Part shown: in pieces, positions 51,298-59,613 of the stretch
Position numbering within the stretch: position 1 is the stretch's first letter
How the letters are laid out: each line of letters opens with the position of its first letter
Source of the DNA: JAMXLG01 sp963765935
Lineage (GTDB): Bacteria; Vulcanimicrobiota; Vulcanimicrobiia; Vulcanimicrobiales; Vulcanimicrobiaceae
Direction of reading: 5' to 3'
DNA: 64,000 nucleotides
NCBI GenBank assembly: GCA_963765935.1
Contig: CAVXXX010000001.1
Span: 186,001-250,000 of the forward strand
Notes under the pieces: generated by a model
The model's input: the letters and a program-made list of their open reading frames with translations, nothing else
What the model was told of the DNA's origin: nothing
The model's database searches: none
Translations under genes and position numbers: made by a program

Positions 51298-52500
51298 TTA
51301 CTCCGCTGCGAGAACTGCGGCGATACCTTGGCCGCCGCCGATACATGCGGATGCGATGCCGTACCCACCGCCGAGGTGGCGCAGATCGTTCAGCACCGTG
51401 ATTGCAAGTCGCGCGCCCGACGCGCCGAGCGGATGACCGAGCGAGATCGCTCCGCCGTGCGGATTCAAGCGGACACCATTTGTGCCCATGTCTTTCAAAC
51501 ATGCGAGCACTTGTGGCGCGAACGCTTCGTTGATCTCCATGACCTGCAGATCTTTTTCTGCCAAACCCGCGCGCTGCATCGCTTTCGGAATTGCGACCGC
51601 CGGACCGATTCCCATAATCTCCGGATCGACGCCGACAACGCTGCCCGAAATGATCCGGCCGATCCACTCGCGTCCGTCTTTGCGCGCCTGCTTTACCGTC
51701 GTCAACACGACTGCCGCTGCGCCGTCGGTGATACCGCTCGCATTGCCCGGCGTCACGACACCATCTTTAACGAAACGCGCCGGCAGCTTCGCGAGCTTCT
51801 CCATCGAAAGCCCCGCGCGTGGGCCTTCGTCCTTATCGATCGCAGTTTGCGCGCCTTTTGGTCCCGGCACCGTGACGGGCGCAATTTCATCCGCAAAGTA
51901 TCCGTTGCTCTGCGATTCAAGCGCGTGCGTCTGGCTTTGCAATGCGAATTCGTCGCACGCTTCACGCGCGATGCCGTATTTTTTGGCGAGATTCTCCGCA
52001 GTGACCGCCATCGGCGTATCGCTATACGAATCGGTCAACGCCGACCAGAGCGAGTCTTCGAATTGCACGTTTTCGCCAAGGTGAAAACCCTTGCGCGCGC
52101 CGCGTACAATGTGCGGCGCCTGGCTCATGTTTTCCGTCCCGCCGGCAAGCGCGTACGTCGATTCACCGAGCCGCAACGATTGAGCGGCGGTCAAAATCGC
52201 CTGCAGCCCCGAGCCGCAGAGACGGTTGAGCGTCAGCGCCGGAACGCCGATCGCCAAGCCAGCGCGCAGGCCGATGTGGCGCGCAAGGTAGATAGCGTCG
52301 GCACTGGTTTGAATCACGTTTCCAAAAACGACGTCATCGATTTGCTCGGCTGGTACGCCGCTGCGATCGATCGCCGCTTTGGCGGCCGCCACGCCGAGGT
52401 CCGTGGCGGTCAGGTCCGCGAGCGCACCACCCAGATTGCCGAACGGCGTGCGGGCGCCCGCGAGAATGACGACGTCATTGTCGTTGGGTGTACTAGTCAT
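51298..52500 (-). CDS. Acetyl-CoA C-acetyltransferase (thiolase)
   Basis: The nucleophilic Cys is in LNRLCGSGLQAILTAAQSLRLGE, followed by GGTENMSQAPH. The C-terminal motifs EINEAFAPQVLAC, NPHGGAISLGHPLGASGAR and ACIGGGQGIAAVL (His and second Cys) are complete. Length (400 aa) is normal. It makes or breaks acetoacetyl-CoA-type bonds and could work with the dehydrogenase and hydratase at 44217-45852. It is divergent from the Crp-like gene. Confidence 0.95.
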   Translation of the reverse strand: MTSTPNDNDVVILAGARTPFGNLGGALADLTATDLGVAAAKAAIDRSGVPAEQIDDVVFGNVIQTSADAIYLARHIGLRAGLAIGVPALTLNRLCGSGLQAILTAAQSLRLGESTYALAGGTENMSQAPHIVRGARKGFHLGENVQFEDSLWSALTDSYSDTPMAVTAENLAKKYGIAREACDEFALQSQTHALESQSNGYFADEIAPVTVPGPKGAQTAIDKDEGPRAGLSMEKLAKLPARFVKDGVVTPGNASGITDGAAAVVLTTVKQARKDGREWIGRIISGSVVGVDPEIMGIGPAVAIPKAMQRAGLAEKDLQVMEINEAFAPQVLACLKDMGTNGVRLNPHGGAISLGHPLGASGARLAITVLNDLRHLGGGYGIASACIGGGQGIAAVLAAE

Positions 52501-52566
52501 GGCGCGGCACTATTCCCCACGGCCGAACGAGGAACCCCTAGCGAGCCCACATAATGAACGCGGGTC

Positions 52567-53514
52567 ATGCCAATAAATCGTCCTGCCGCCATCACGCTCG
52601 ATGCCCGGTCGCTACCGGCTGCCAGCAAGACCGAACAGATCCTCGAGAGCTTCGATAAGCTCACGCTCGGGGGAGCGCTCGAAATTAATGAGGAGAGCGA
52701 TCCGCGTGCGTTGCGCAATGAGATGACGCAGCTGCGCCCGGGCCGTTTCTCGTGGGATGCGCGCAATCTGGGTGGCAACCGTTGGACGATTCGGCTCGAA
52801 CGCATCGACGAAAACGCCGACGGCGAAACGTTCTTGCAACACGTTCCGCAGTTCACCCAAGCCAAGGCGGCAACGATCAAAGAGCTCGCCGGTCAGATGA
52901 GCGAGCGCAGTTATAAGTCGGGCGACACGATCTTTGACGAAGGTGAGATGTGGCCGTACCTCGGCATCGTGAAGAGCGGCAAGGTGATTTACACGCTGCT
53001 TTCGCCGGATGGAAAGACGCATACGATTGGCGAGCGCCTCACGCACGACACGCTCAATGAAAGCGGAACCTTTGACGGCGGCGGCGCCACGACGCGCGCC
53101 GAAGCGCTGACCGATGCGACGGTCGTCACGCTGCCCAGCGAAGCCGTCATGCACGCGATCCGCAACGACGCGGAACTCGCACTGGGCTTCTTGATTGCAA
53201 GTTCGCAGGCGCGTCGCCGCTCGATCGACACGATCGCCGATCTCGCCTTTGCGCACGTGCTGCAGCGCGTCGCGAAGTTCTTGCTCGGCTACGCCCGTAC
53301 GTCGGTTGGGATGACGCGCGGACTTCCCGGCGTTGAGAATCTCTCGCAAGCACAGATTGCCGCGGCGGCCGGTACCGTTCGCGATATGGCAGCTCGCGCG
53401 CTGCTTCGCTTGAAGAACGCAAACGCCGTCGAACTCGATCGCGGCCGCGTCAAGGCCATCGATCGCGCGCGTCTAGAAGCCTTCGCGCACAACGTTCAAG
53501 CGCCGCCGGTCTAA
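52567..53514 (+). CDS. Crp/Fnr-like regulator with N-terminal DUF2249 domain
   Basis: Residues 1-80 match the DUF2249/TusA-like fold (ITLDARSLPAASKTEQILESFDKLTLGGALEINEESDPRALRNEM, then WDARNLGGNRWTIRLERID). Residues 105-225 are a cyclic-nucleotide-like sensor (YKSGDTIFDEGEMWPYLGIVKSGKVIYTLL). The C-terminus is a winged helix (LSQAQIAAAAGTVRDMAARALLRLKNANAV). No Fnr iron-cluster cysteines are present. DUF2249 often occurs with nitrogen-oxide or redox sensing, so this may be a redox-linked regulator. hutD begins one base later. Confidence 0.78.
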   Translation: MPINRPAAITLDARSLPAASKTEQILESFDKLTLGGALEINEESDPRALRNEMTQLRPGRFSWDARNLGGNRWTIRLERIDENADGETFLQHVPQFTQAKAATIKELAGQMSERSYKSGDTIFDEGEMWPYLGIVKSGKVIYTLLSPDGKTHTIGERLTHDTLNESGTFDGGGATTRAEALTDATVVTLPSEAVMHAIRNDAELALGFLIASSQARRRSIDTIADLAFAHVLQRVAKFLLGYARTSVGMTRGLPGVENLSQAQIAAAAGTVRDMAARALLRLKNANAVELDRGRVKAIDRARLEAFAHNVQAPPV

Positions 53515-53515
53515 C

Positions 53516-54058
53516 ATGGTTCAGCTGCTCCGGCCGAGCGAATATCGGCGGCAGCGTTGGAAAAACGGCGGCGGAATCACCGATGAAATCGCCGCCGATG
53601 CAGAATCTCCGCCTGCATGGCGTATCTCCCTTGCGACGATCGAGCGTGACGGACCGTTCTCCGATTTTCGCGGCTTCGACCGCACCATCGTCGCGCTCGA
53701 CGAAGGCGTTCGCCTGACGGTCGACGGCACCGCGGTCGACCTTCGGCGGCATCTCCCATTCGAATTCCGCGGTGAATCGGCAATCGAGGCGTATATCTCC
53801 GTGCCGGCGGCACGCGACTTGAACGTCATGACGTTACGCCTTGACTTCGCCCACGATGTCGAAGTCCTCACCTCGGCGCAGCGCTATGTCGTCGACGACG
53901 ACGAATTACTTTTCGCCTATGTCTTATGCGGCCAGGCGACGGTCGACACCATTCGGGCGACGGAAGGCGAAACAGTCTATCTCGATTCCGTGGAACGATT
54001 TGAGGTCGTTCCCGGTATCGATTCCGCCGTCTGCGTCATTCACATCACTCCTCGCTAG
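53516..54058 (+). CDS. HutD/Ves-family protein
   Basis: The start LLRPSEYRRQRWKNGGGITDEIAADAES and WRISLATIERDGPFSDFRGFDRTIVALDEG define the HutD/Ves cupin family. Such proteins are linked to histidine use or cold-induced survival but their exact activity is unknown. No other hut gene is near. It is coupled to the Crp-like gene. Confidence 0.85.
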   Translation: MVQLLRPSEYRRQRWKNGGGITDEIAADAESPPAWRISLATIERDGPFSDFRGFDRTIVALDEGVRLTVDGTAVDLRRHLPFEFRGESAIEAYISVPAARDLNVMTLRLDFAHDVEVLTSAQRYVVDDDELLFAYVLCGQATVDTIRATEGETVYLDSVERFEVVPGIDSAVCVIHITPR

Positions 54059-54068
54059 CGGACTTCGC

Positions 54069-54491
54069 CTACGAATGGATGATGTACACGTCCGCGGTTT
54101 GCCCGGGAACGACGAGTGAACTGCTGACACCCTTGCCGATGCAGTACTCGTGATCCCTCGACATTTCAATTTTGACACGCGCTACCGCGCCGCGGTAGAT
54201 GTCTGACGTCTGGCATGCCGTTCGGACGCCGTTGGCCGTCGCCGTGACGACGTAACGTCCGGGTTCCAGCAAGATATTGCTAAAGAAGCCGTGTTTATCC
54301 GTATAGAGGGTGGAAACGGCGGTCGCTGCACTACCGAGGGGCATTCGGAAGATCGCGATTTGCACGTTGGTGAGGGGTTTGCGCGTGTCGGCGCTGACGA
54401 CCATGCCGTCAATTCCGGTCGGCTGATTCTGTGCCAACGCAGGAAGAACGGCCGACGCCAAAATCCCCAGGATCAGGGCGAGTGCTCTCAT
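54069..54491 (-). CDS. Secreted carboxypeptidase-regulatory-like domain protein (140 aa)
   Basis: A signal peptide with ALAQN at its end is followed by one beta-sandwich domain: GIDGMVVSADTRKPLTNVQIAIFRMP, TLYTDKHGFFSNILLEPGRYVVTATANGV. This is the CarboxypepD_reg-like (transthyretin-like) fold found in envelope proteins. Function unknown. It lies at the end of the coaD run but 47 bases away. Confidence 0.72.
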   Translation of the reverse strand: MRALALILGILASAVLPALAQNQPTGIDGMVVSADTRKPLTNVQIAIFRMPLGSAATAVSTLYTDKHGFFSNILLEPGRYVVTATANGVRTACQTSDIYRGAVARVKIEMSRDHEYCIGKGVSSSLVVPGQTADVYIIHS

Positions 54492-54538
54492 GCTTACAGT
54501 ATGCTCGCAACTCGCCCTTATAAAACCCTACGGAGCGA

Positions 54539-55090
54539 CTATACCGATTCCAGCTCCGCCGTCTCATGTGAGGCGAGATCGAACGCGGCGCGCTTGCTCT
54601 TAGCGGCCGCGTCGGCGAGAGGAGCCGAGGCCGGCGATGCAACGGAGCGCGGACCGTTTGTGAGTGCGGCGCGGCCCTTCTGCACCGATCCGAGCGCGGA
54701 GGACAAACGCCCTTCCATTTCCGCGAGCACCTGCGCGGCGTATTGGTCTGCGCCGTCCTTGATCTTGCGCGCGCGTTCCTCTGCTTCCCGGAGTACGACC
54801 TCGGCGGTCGTACGCGCGCGCTGGACGATCTCGTTCTGGTCGACGAGTTCTTCGTGCACGGTCGATGCTTGATCGACGATCGCTTGCGCCTTCTCTTGCG
54901 CAGCGCGAATGACGCGCTCTTGATCCTTCGCGATGATCTTCGCGCGGCCAACCTCTTCAGGCAGCGACGCGCGAATTTTCTCTATCAGTTCGATCACCCG
55001 CTCTTCGGAAACCACGCGATATCCGGCCGGAAGCCACGTCGCTTCATGAACGTACTCTTCCAATTTATCCAACACGCGATAGACCGACAT
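54539..55090 (-). CDS. Coiled-coil protein next to coaD, DivIVA/ATPase-b-like (183 aa)
   Basis: Residues 25-140 are a long helical coiled coil (ERVIELIEKIRASLPEEVGRAKIIAKDQERVIRAAQEKAQAIVDQ) with the repeated RAxxxAEEV-type pattern of the F0 b subunit or DivIVA. There is no membrane segment. Similar genes follow coaD in several bacteria and are often annotated as ATPase-like; their role is unknown. A GGAGG site precedes the ATG. Confidence 0.6.
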   Translation of the reverse strand: MSVYRVLDKLEEYVHEATWLPAGYRVVSEERVIELIEKIRASLPEEVGRAKIIAKDQERVIRAAQEKAQAIVDQASTVHEELVDQNEIVQRARTTAEVVLREAEERARKIKDGADQYAAQVLAEMEGRLSSALGSVQKGRAALTNGPRSVASPASAPLADAAAKSKRAAFDLASHETAELESV

Positions 55091-55102
55091 ACGATACCTC
55101 CG

Positions 55103-55600
55103 TTACGAACGTTTGAGTGCGGCGCGCTTGCTCGACATTACATCGAGTACAACATGCGGCACGAATGCCGACACGTCGCCGCCCAAGAAAAAGACTTCTT
55201 TGACCAAGCTCGAGCTGACGAACGAATATTTTGCATCCGACATCAGAAAGAGCGTATCCACGTTCGAGAGCGACCGGTTCATGAGCGCGGTCGACATCTC
55301 GTTTTCAAAGTCGGAGACGACGCGAAGTCCCTTGACGATCACGTCGGCATCCTGCGCCCGGACGTAATCCGCGAGCAAGCCGCGGAAGTGCTCGACGCGC
55401 ACGTTCGCTATGTGCGCGACGCATTCTTTGAGCATTTGTTCGCGCTCTTCGAGCGTAAACATGGGGTTGCGTTTTTGGGGGTTGACGACGATCGCGACGA
55501 CCAGTTCGCTGAACGCGACTGCGGCTCGTTCGATGACGTCGAGGTGACCGTTCGTCAGGGGATCGAACGATCCGGGATAGATTGCTCGAGTCGGGCGCAC
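55103..55600 (-). CDS. coaD: CoaD, phosphopantetheine adenylyltransferase
   Basis: CoaD makes dephospho-CoA from phosphopantetheine and ATP. The signature is AIYPGSFDPLTNGHLDVIERAA; KRNPMFTLEEREQML, VKGLRVVSDFENEMSTALMNRSL and VSSSLVKEVFFLGGDVSAFVP complete the family pattern. GTG at 55600 yields 165 aa, the normal length; the frame upstream of it is made from a dispersed repeat and is not likely coding. It lies 69 bases after rsmD. Confidence 0.94.
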   Translation of the reverse strand: MRPTRAIYPGSFDPLTNGHLDVIERAAVAFSELVVAIVVNPQKRNPMFTLEEREQMLKECVAHIANVRVEHFRGLLADYVRAQDADVIVKGLRVVSDFENEMSTALMNRSLSNVDTLFLMSDAKYSFVSSSLVKEVFFLGGDVSAFVPHVVLDVMSSKRAALKRS

Positions 55601-55611
55601 TGCGCGCCCAT

Positions 55612-55641
55612 TGTCATCCCGACCCTTCGACGAGCTCAGGA
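55612..55641. repeat. Degenerate copy of the dispersed TCATCC/CTCAGGA palindrome
   Basis: TGTCATCCC, then CCTTCGACGAGCTCAGGA, matches a compressed version of the arms of the repeat at 27581-27682. It lies between rsmD and coaD and gives coaD an apparent upstream reading frame. Confidence 0.65.
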
Positions 55642-55669
55642 CTTCGGCTTGTCGCGGGGCGTTGTTCAA

Positions 55670-56221
55670 TCAGCCATCCGCCCGCGCAAAGAATGCCAAG
55701 GCGACATCGCCGTACACTTCTTCACGTGTCGAGCGATACCCCGGTATGTCGGGAAGAATTCGTTTCGCAGCATGTTCATAAATCACGAGCGCGTCCGGGG
55801 CCAAGAGCGCTCGCTCGAGCAGCAGGCGGAAGATCTGCAGCGGCACTTCGTTTGCATACGGCGGGTCGAGATAAACGATGTCGAACGGACCCTCGACGCG
55901 ATAGAGCGCGCGTTCAACGGGAGCCGCCATTACCGTCAGCCGCTCGTTGATGCCGAGCTCTTTCGCCGCTTCTTCGATTGCATGCGCCGTGTCTCGATTC
56001 GCCTCGACGGAGACAATGCGCGACGCGCCGCGTGATGCGGCCTCGAACCCGATCGCACCGGTGCCTGCGAATAAATCGAGCATCGACGCACCATCGATGC
56101 GGTGCATCAGAATTGAAAACAGCGACTCTTTGACGCGTCCCGGCGTCGGACGAATGCTCGTGCCCTTCGGCGACTTCAAGTTACGGCTCCCAAGCGATCC
56201 GCCTGTGATCTTCGGACTCAT
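55670..56221 (-). CDS. rsmD: RsmD, 16S rRNA (guanine966-N2)-methyltransferase
   Basis: RsmD methylates G966 of 16S rRNA. It has the start ITGGSLGSRNLKSPKGTSIRPTPGRVKESLFSIL, the SAM site LDLFAGTGAIGFEAASRGA, and the catalytic YLDPPY. Length (183 aa) fits. The ATG overlaps the HAD stop (ATGA). rsmD followed by coaD is a widespread pair. Confidence 0.95.
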   Translation of the reverse strand: MSPKITGGSLGSRNLKSPKGTSIRPTPGRVKESLFSILMHRIDGASMLDLFAGTGAIGFEAASRGASRIVSVEANRDTAHAIEEAAKELGINERLTVMAAPVERALYRVEGPFDIVYLDPPYANEVPLQIFRLLLERALLAPDALVIYEHAAKRILPDIPGYRSTREEVYGDVALAFFARADG

Positions 56222-56919
56222 CGTGCCGCAACCGCGCTGACAAGCGGAACGAGCTCGCGCAACGAGTGCACGACATGCGTCGGCTCCGGGAGACCGGACG
56301 GATAGGTTTTCCCCTCATTGTCGAGCCAGACCGCTCGGAAGCCTGCTTCCAGCGCGCCCGGGATGTCGACGTCGGGGGTGTCGCCGACGTAAAAGCAACG
56401 CCGCGGTTCGAGTCCGAGTTCCGCGGCCAAGGCACGAAAGGCGGCGGCGTCCGGCTTTTGCACGCCGAGATCGGCGCTCGCGAGAACTTTGCCGGTGAAG
56501 CCCGCCCGCCTGGCCTTCACAACCTGCAGCGGGTTCCAGCCGTTGCTCAACACACCGAGCGCGGCGCCGGCCTCCGTTAGCTCGTCGATCGTCGCTTTCG
56601 CTTCGGGGTCGGGGACGATGAACGTCTCCGCCATGGCGAGCGCCATCCTGCGGAAGCCTTCGCAGAAACGCCCACTGGGCTCGACGCCGCGTTCGGAGAC
56701 GAAGCGGTCCACGGCGGCTTCGATCGTGCACCCGCCGGCGCGCTGAAACGCGAGAAGGCGATCGATGTTCTCCGTCTCTTCCGCGAGCGACCCAAGGGCG
56801 CGGCCGCCGTCGGCTGCGATCTGTTCCAGCAGATGAAGAAACGCAACGCGCTCGAGTTTGTTGTCGATGCAGAGCGTGTGGTCGATATCGAAGCCGACGC
56901 CGGCGGTCGCGTTATTCAC
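56218..56919 (-). CDS. HAD-family hydrolase (233 aa)
   Basis: Motif I FDIDHTLCID, motif II LGVLSNGWN, a Lys in VQKPDAAAF and motif IV YVGDTPDVDIPGALEAGFRAVWLD define a HAD hydrolase with an alpha-helical cap. The substrate is a phosphorylated metabolite of unknown kind. It starts six bases after the M16 peptidase. Confidence 0.88.
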   Translation of the reverse strand: MNNATAGVGFDIDHTLCIDNKLERVAFLHLLEQIAADGGRALGSLAEETENIDRLLAFQRAGGCTIEAAVDRFVSERGVEPSGRFCEGFRRMALAMAETFIVPDPEAKATIDELTEAGAALGVLSNGWNPLQVVKARRAGFTGKVLASADLGVQKPDAAAFRALAAELGLEPRRCFYVGDTPDVDIPGALEAGFRAVWLDNEGKTYPSGLPEPTHVVHSLRELVPLVSAVAAR

Positions 56920-56925
56920 GCGCCG

Positions 56926-59595
56926 TTATTTCGGACCTGGCCCCAGGATCACCCTGACGAAGTCGTTGGGACGCACCCACTTGTTGAGCGCTTGCACGAC
57001 GGATGCATTCGTGGTTCCCACTTCGCGCTGCGCATCGATCACGTATTGATCCAGCGGAAGGTCAAGCTGCGCGTAATCAACGAGCTGTGCCGCAATCCCG
57101 CTAAAGCTCTGCTGCCGGAGCGGAATTTGCGAGACGAGCATCGCCTTACCGCGAGCGAGATCGTCGTCGCTCACGCCGTTCTTCATGATCGCGCTCAGAT
57201 CTGAAAACGCGAGATTCTGCGCGGCGACGATCTTATCAGGATCCGAAGCGAAATAAATACCGAAGTTGCCGCGATTCTTGTGCGCGTCAAACCGGCTGCC
57301 GATGCCGTACACGAGTCCATGCAAATCGCGAACGTCGTGGAAGAGAATCGAACTTCCACCGGAACCGAACGACGCGTTTGCAACCGCAAGCGCCGCCCAA
57401 TCCGGATTATCGCGCGTGAGCGCGTTGGTTTGCATGTACGTCACCTGCGATTGCACGCGGGTCGGATCCGGCACCTGGACGTTGCTCGCCTTATTCGGTG
57501 CGACCACCGGCAGATAGACGTCCGGCTTCGGTCCCGTCGCTTTCCACGCGCCGAAGTATTTCTCGAACGTTGCCTTCACCTGATCGGGCGTAACGTCGCC
57601 GATTACCACTGCCGTCGTCATGTCCGGCCGATATGCCGACGTGTACCAGTTTCTGACGGAATCGAGCGTAACAGCGTCAACGGTTTTCTCCGTTTGCGTC
57701 ACTTGCATGGGATCGTCCGGAGGATAGAGTGCTTTGTTGAGTGCAACGCTCTCGCGATAGCTGGGCGACGACATGACGCCCGGCATCGCGGAGACATCTT
57801 GTTGCTTGATGATGCTGAAGTTTTGCGCAGGGAAGGCCGGATGCAATTCTTCATCGGCGAGCAACGCCACGCCCCGGTCGAATTGGTCCGAAAGCGCCGT
57901 CATTGAAAAGGACGTGCCCGCATCGACATCCGCCGCAATATCATCCAATTGTTTGCGCAGTTCGAGCCGATTGTACGTCGTCGTGCCGAACGGCAGCAGC
58001 TCGGAGGTGATATCCGCGACACCTTGCATATCTTTCGGCGCCTGAATCGTTTCGTTGGAAAGGATCGAACCGGCGACGACGACGGTATGCGAGACGCGCT
58101 CGGGAACCACGATCAAGCGCATGCCGTTGGAAAGCGTCACGTCGACCGGTGCAAGCGTTTGCTTTGGAACTTCCACGTTCTTGAATGCAGCAACGGCCCA
58201 TGAGGGAAGTGGATCGTGGTGCTGAAGTGTCAGTTTGTTGCTTTCCTTCGCAATGGGCTCTTCGCTGCTCTGCGCTTCACCGCCGTGCTTCGGAATCGCC
58301 GCCACCGTAATCGCGTGATCGAAGTTGAAGTACGTCCGCAGCACCCGGTTCACGTCATCGACCGTAACGGCTTGGATGTGCGCCGTCTCTTCATCGGGCG
58401 AGCTCATTCCACGTTTGGCAACGGCGTCGCTCCACTCGAAGGCGAGGTCCTCGATCGAATTCGCCTTGAACGCATCGCTTGCAATCTCGCGGCGCTTCTC
58501 CACCTCGACCAAGTCTGCAGGCACGCCGTTCTTCTTGTAATCGTCGATCGCGGACTTTAACACGGCGACCGTATCTTGCACGTTCGTGCCGATCGGCGTC
58601 ACCCCGAGCAGCAGCGTTCCGGACGCGAGCGGATGCGATTCCAGCGGGGCGACTTGCGCTTGGAGCAGTTTGCCGGAAACCACCAGATCGAAGAGCTTTG
58701 AACGCTGATCGTTGAGCAGATCGGTCAAGATTTCCGAGGCCGCGTAATCTTTGGAATCCCAGCCGGGAAGGCGGAACGCGACGCTCACTACATCGACCGG
58801 AAGATTGCTCTCGATGGTCGCCGAGGACTTCTTCACCGGGTGTAACGTCACCACCGGTCGAGACGGCAGCGCGGTGTGTTTGAAGCCGCCGAAATACTTC
58901 TTCACTTCGGCAATCGTCGAGGGACCGTCGATATCGCCGGTAATGACGTAGACCGCATTGTTCGGGTGATACCAAGCATCGTAAAATGACCGCAGTTTTT
59001 GGCTGTCGATGACGTGCTGAAATCCGTTGAGGGTGCCGAGCCCGTTCTTTTGATACGGCGTCCCGGCGTAGAGCGCGTCGCCGACCTTGAACATCAGACG
59101 CCAAAGCCAGTTGCTCTGGTCCTGCGTCACTTCTTGGGTGATAGCGCCCTTCTCGATGTTCCAATCTTTTTGCGACAGGTACGCATCGCGCATCCGCGAG
59201 GCTTCCATGCGCAACACGAGATCCAGATATTGTGACGGCGCCGAAAAGAAAAATTGCGTGATCTCCGCACCGGTATCCGCATCGTTGTTTCCGCCGAGCA
59301 GTTCGCTGATATCCGAGAGCTGCGACTCCGAGAGGTTCGGACTGCCGCGGAACATCATATGTTCGAGCGCATGCGCCTGCCCGTCATAGTGCTGTTCGTT
59401 TGATCCTGCGCGATAGTTGAGCACTGCGGTAACGACCGGCGCGAGCGGATCGTGAACGACGACGACCTGCAGGCCGTTGGACAAGGTTGCGCGCGTTACC
59501 GTTAGCGCCGCCGTATCCACGGCCTCGGCGCGCGAGGCAACCGTCGCGGCCACCATCAAGGCCAGTGCTGCAAGGACCAGTCGAATGAATCGCAT
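56926..59595 (-). CDS. M16 zinc peptidase, tandem (insulinase-like, 889 aa)
   Basis: A signal peptide is followed by two M16 modules. The first holds the zinc motif HALEH (His75, Glu78, His79), an inverted HxxEH, with a distal Glu in IEKGAITQEVTQ. The second module (from about 470) keeps the fold (LSNGMRLIVVPE, YRPDMTTAVVIGDV) but lacks a zinc site, as in the family. It should degrade peptides in the periplasm. It lies 18 bases after recG. Confidence 0.92.
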   Translation of the reverse strand: MRFIRLVLAALALMVAATVASRAEAVDTAALTVTRATLSNGLQVVVVHDPLAPVVTAVLNYRAGSNEQHYDGQAHALEHMMFRGSPNLSESQLSDISELLGGNNDADTGAEITQFFFSAPSQYLDLVLRMEASRMRDAYLSQKDWNIEKGAITQEVTQDQSNWLWRLMFKVGDALYAGTPYQKNGLGTLNGFQHVIDSQKLRSFYDAWYHPNNAVYVITGDIDGPSTIAEVKKYFGGFKHTALPSRPVVTLHPVKKSSATIESNLPVDVVSVAFRLPGWDSKDYAASEILTDLLNDQRSKLFDLVVSGKLLQAQVAPLESHPLASGTLLLGVTPIGTNVQDTVAVLKSAIDDYKKNGVPADLVEVEKRREIASDAFKANSIEDLAFEWSDAVAKRGMSSPDEETAHIQAVTVDDVNRVLRTYFNFDHAITVAAIPKHGGEAQSSEEPIAKESNKLTLQHHDPLPSWAVAAFKNVEVPKQTLAPVDVTLSNGMRLIVVPERVSHTVVVAGSILSNETIQAPKDMQGVADITSELLPFGTTTYNRLELRKQLDDIAADVDAGTSFSMTALSDQFDRGVALLADEELHPAFPAQNFSIIKQQDVSAMPGVMSSPSYRESVALNKALYPPDDPMQVTQTEKTVDAVTLDSVRNWYTSAYRPDMTTAVVIGDVTPDQVKATFEKYFGAWKATGPKPDVYLPVVAPNKASNVQVPDPTRVQSQVTYMQTNALTRDNPDWAALAVANASFGSGGSSILFHDVRDLHGLVYGIGSRFDAHKNRGNFGIYFASDPDKIVAAQNLAFSDLSAIMKNGVSDDDLARGKAMLVSQIPLRQQSFSGIAAQLVDYAQLDLPLDQYVIDAQREVGTTNASVVQALNKWVRPNDFVRVILGPGPK

Positions 59596-59613
59596 CCGTT
59601 TCCTATCTCCAGA

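Noticed and set aside
51178..52554. A 458-codon open frame on the plus strand opposite thiolase
   Set aside because: Low-complexity Arg-rich product with no domain; the thiolase on the other strand has all catalytic motifs.
54743..56035. A 430-codon open frame on the plus strand across the coiled-coil gene, coaD and rsmD
   Set aside because: It runs antisense to three recognised genes and shows no protein family pattern.
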